Part shown: positions 61,170-64,000 of the stretch, piece after piece
Numbering within the stretch: the stretch's first letter is position 1
How the letters are laid out: each line of letters begins with the position of its first letter
Assembly (NCBI GenBank): GCA_014529385.2
Contig: CM043970.1
Span: 47,829,779 to 47,893,778, forward strand
Length of the DNA: 64,000 nt
Source of the DNA: Adiantum capillus-veneris
Taxonomy: Eukaryota > Streptophyta > Polypodiopsida > Polypodiales > Pteridaceae
Direction: 5' to 3'
The notes under the pieces: model-generated
Databases searched by the model: none
Told to the model about the DNA's origin: nothing
The model's input: the letters and a program-made list of their open reading frames with translations, nothing else
Translations under genes and position numbers: made by a program

Positions 61170-62330
61170 TACCCCGTGATTGGCTACTCTCATGGATGGT
61201 AACCATGCAGAAATGGGGTCGGATGATAGCTATGAATTTCTTGATAATCAAGATTTTAGATCAGCGTAAACATACATTATTATTCTAGAGTCTAATTTTG
61301 CAAAGTTGAATAGATTGTCACCAAGATGTCTTGTAAATTTCATGCAAAAATCGGCCAAGGGCCTAGTTAATGTGCAGGCTTGGGTTTCTGTGACCACTAT
61401 AGTTGGAGAGAGCACACCTAGTCTATAGGAGAAAGGATCCAATCTAGAGGGTTTGCACCTTCTGTCTAAAAAATATGTGAATGACTTGTTAGAAAATACC
61501 AAGTCATCAATTTTTAGATGAAAGGAAAGAGAATGCAATGAAGATATTGTGAATATATTCTTGAGCAAATGGATGGGATTCACAATCTTAGAGGCACTCT
61601 AGATGTAGTTAAGGCATTGCAAAAAAATTTGACAATACAAGGCAAGGCCTACAAATGTTGGATTTCACTCAATGACAAGGGCATCATACCATAGACTTTG
61701 GCATCCTTTGAGAGTGTGTTCAAAAAATAATTTACGCCCATAAATGAAGTAGAAAAAAATGGGTCTGCATGGGACAAATGCTCTATGCATTAGCATAAGA
61801 CACTTTTGGAGTATATATCGCACTATCATGACATAATTCTCAACCTCGAGAGTTTAAATACCTTCCACTAAGTGAGTGGGTTTATCCATAGGTTGACACC
61901 AGAGCTAAAGAAGCATGTCAAAACCCAAGACCCCAAGATGCTTGAGGAGGCTATGATGCAAGCACATATACACGATGATCCTAATGAGAAAGAATTGCAT
62001 CGTGTGTATGAAACTGCATATAAATATGCATGCACACAACATGGACACATTAAGAGAAAATTTATAGTAGCAACATCTGAGGCATTCAAGAAGCCCAAGG
62101 GCTCTAGGGGACCTCTATCTAGTGAAGAGTTTGAGAAGGCTAAGAAGGAAAAGTTATGTTTTACATGTTTAGGGAGTGGACACGACAAAAATGATTGCCC
62201 CAAGGAGAAAGCAGTGGATGTGGTGCAACTACTTCCTCTCAAGTCCTCCTCCTATTTGTCCAATGTGGATGTTACACACATCAAATCCATGCACAAGTGT
62301 TGCATCATAACCTCAATTTCGTAGCCAACC
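61170..62330 (+). pseudogene. Gypsy D gag, decayed, with CCHC zinc knuckle
   Basis: A frame at about 61540-61870 carries a retrotransposon gag-like stretch (AYKCWISLNDKGI then a stop), and 61872-62324 continues with SGFIHRLTPELKKHV, KMLEEAMMQAHIHDD and the knuckle CFTCLGSGHDKNDC (CX2CX4HX4C). Stops and shifts interrupt the N-terminal half. The element is distinct from gypsy B and C in sequence. Confidence 0.8.
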
Positions 62331-63712
62331 TTTGGTCCACATGAGTTGGTGCATATGGACGGATTTATTCAAGGTCACAAGGTGCGAATCTTGGTAGAAA
62401 ATGGTGCTTAGCACAAATTCATTAGCTATAAGTTAGTGAAATGGCTCAATTTCCCTAAACTTTTAAGTTCCCACTATTACAAGGTAGTGATGATTAACAT
62501 CTATGATGCCAAGGTGTGGGATACTCAAATGAAAGATGTACCGTTGGAGATTCAAAGATATCATACATCCTTGAATTTTCAAGTCAAGAATATGGAACGA
62601 GAACGTGTGGTCCTTAGTCACGAGTGGTTATATAGTTTAGGACCATCATTAAAACGTATCTATGAGCACAAAGTTTGATATTCAAATTCCATGGCATGCA
62701 TGTTCTGCTATTTTGGGAGAAGGATATTCCTTTCTCACCACTATAGCCAAGCTTATGAATCTCTCTTCTCAAGATGGAATAGAAGAACTTTTTTTGTGTT
62801 ACTCATTGTGTCATTTTCTGTCAAATGTCAATAAAGGTTTGAATGAAAATTCCTCAGTGTCGCATGCTTCTCTGTGTCTCTTACAACTATCGATACTTCT
62901 CTCCCTCCAAAATAATCAAGTGTCACTAATAAGTTTAAATATTTATTATTGGAGGATAAAAATATATTCCCAAATGATTTTCCACCATGGTTAGTGCCAA
63001 CATGGGCTTTGCAACATGGCATAGACATCCTTGCATGCAAAAATCCCATAAGTACTAAAGCACCCTAGAAAATGAGCCATTTTGAGGCTACTAAGGTGGA
63101 ATGCCAAATTTTGACTATCTTAGTACAGGGTTTATACAACCCAATTCTTAACATGGAACTCTCCCATATTTTTGGTGAAGAAAAAAGATGGTTGTAAGCA
63201 CATGTCTGTAGGTTACCATGGACTAAATGTGGTTACTGTTAAGAACAATAATATATTACCGAGAGTGGATGGGTTATTTGATAAGTTCACCCATGCTTGT
63301 ATCTTGACAAAGATAGACTTGTGGTCCAAGTATCATCAAGTATGCATTAGGCTTGATGATATACCCAAAAGGTCATTCTGAACAAGGTTTGGACACTATG
63401 AGTTCTTGATTATGCCATATGCGTCCGCAACTTTCATGATGCTAATGGATAGTGTCTTGAAACCATATTTGGGCAAGTTTGCTATCATTTTTATGGATGA
63501 TATTATAATGTATAGTGCCTCTAGGGAAGAATAATTACAACATCCCAAGTAGGTGTTTGAATTGTTACGAGAAAATAAGGTATATGCCAAGAAATCAAAA
63601 TGTGATTTTCTCAAGGAGGAAATTCACTATTTAGGGAATGTGATTCCAGTTGACGGGCTACATATGAATAAATCCATAGTGGATTCCATTAGGAAGTGGA
63701 TGAGAGCATAGA
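62331..63712 (+). pseudogene. Gypsy D protease and RT, decayed
   Basis: Protease-like GHKVRILVENGA at 62375 lacks the usual Asp (VDNGA) and meets a stop. RT follows at 63165: FLVKKKDGCKHMSVGYHGLN (Asp lost in the VDYR motif), KIDLWSKYHQVCI, then after a stop HYEFLIMPY, and FMDDIIMYS at 63493, LKEEIHYLGNVI and DGLHMNKS. It ends at about 63712. RNase H and integrase are absent. Confidence 0.85.
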
Positions 63713-63863
63713 ATGGTGTTTATATACTTGGTGTCCATGGAAACCAAGTATGATGTTATGCATGGCACCATAGCTGAGCCTTAAGTTAAATATTTTAAAA
63801 AGTGTATTTAAAAGTAACTGCCTTCACGGGTCCCCTACTTTGAAATTTTGAGTATCAACAGTT

Positions 63864-63865
<2 letters not shown>

Positions 63866-63919
<54 letters not shown>
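63866..63919 (+). repeat. (CT)n microsatellite
   Basis: About 27 CT units close to the window end, just after the gypsy D remnant. Confidence 0.95.
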
Positions 63920-63922
<3 letters not shown>

Positions 63923-64000
63923 GAGAACATGGATGATGGAAACTCCTTGAGGCTTGCTATGGTTCCGTCTCACACTTCATCAGAAGCAGCAATGGAGCTT

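Overview
The window looks like repeat-dense nuclear DNA of a land plant. The evidence is a spliced plant-type C2-domain gene, plant transposon families (CACTA/Transposase_21, Ty1/copia, chromodomain Ty3/gypsy), iMet-type primer binding sites, a degenerate TTTAGGG patch, and very many GA/CT and CA/GT microsatellites. The low gene density and long GA tracts would suit a large genome such as a fern or other non-seed plant, but the sequence alone does not settle the species.

Only one gene looks intact. It lies on the minus strand at 13355-15720 and has eight exons that I could join base by base into a 263-residue protein with two C2 domains. The two halves have the same four-exon plan and the same intron phases, so the gene arose by duplication of a complete C2 cassette.

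Layout from left to right. 16-305: two fold-back MITE-like elements. 309-7650: two decayed CACTA transposase copies facing each other, each with subterminal repeats and TTAGGT/CCTAAC arrays outside it. 7673-7855: a 29-bp tandem repeat. 8480-11425: a tandem, pol-less retroelement of the form LTR-internal-LTR. 13355-15720: the C2 gene. 16954-17390: a 174-bp tandem duplication. 17966-32699: a nested retroelement complex. It is a copia element whose 5' LTR is split by a 5.8-kb LARD-like element (18168-23995, target duplication GTGTG), and whose reverse transcriptase runs in frame into a gypsy pol (27778-30459) followed by a gypsy LTR and then the copia 3' LTR. 32700-36340: remnants of an Athila/Tat-like element and an unrecognised decayed ORF. 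36430-37340: a compound minisatellite. 37370-44150: a 12-bp-type array split by a second LARD-like element (37687-43552, target duplication ATATG). 44150-47740: a satellite of about 180 bp built from alternating inverted half-units of about 90 bp. 48190-55679: an inverted repeat copy followed by a decayed gypsy element with both LTRs. 56556-57149: an unrecognised one-TM ORF. 58650-59397: a copia integrase fragment. 61170-63712: a decayed gypsy gag-pol.

Apart from the C2 gene, nothing here forms a working pathway. The window is mainly a record of nested insertion, template switching and tandem amplification. The most unusual items are the inverted-unit satellite, the copia/gypsy chimera, the tandem-C2 gene and the pair of LARD-like elements. 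All homology statements come from reading the sequence; no database search was possible.
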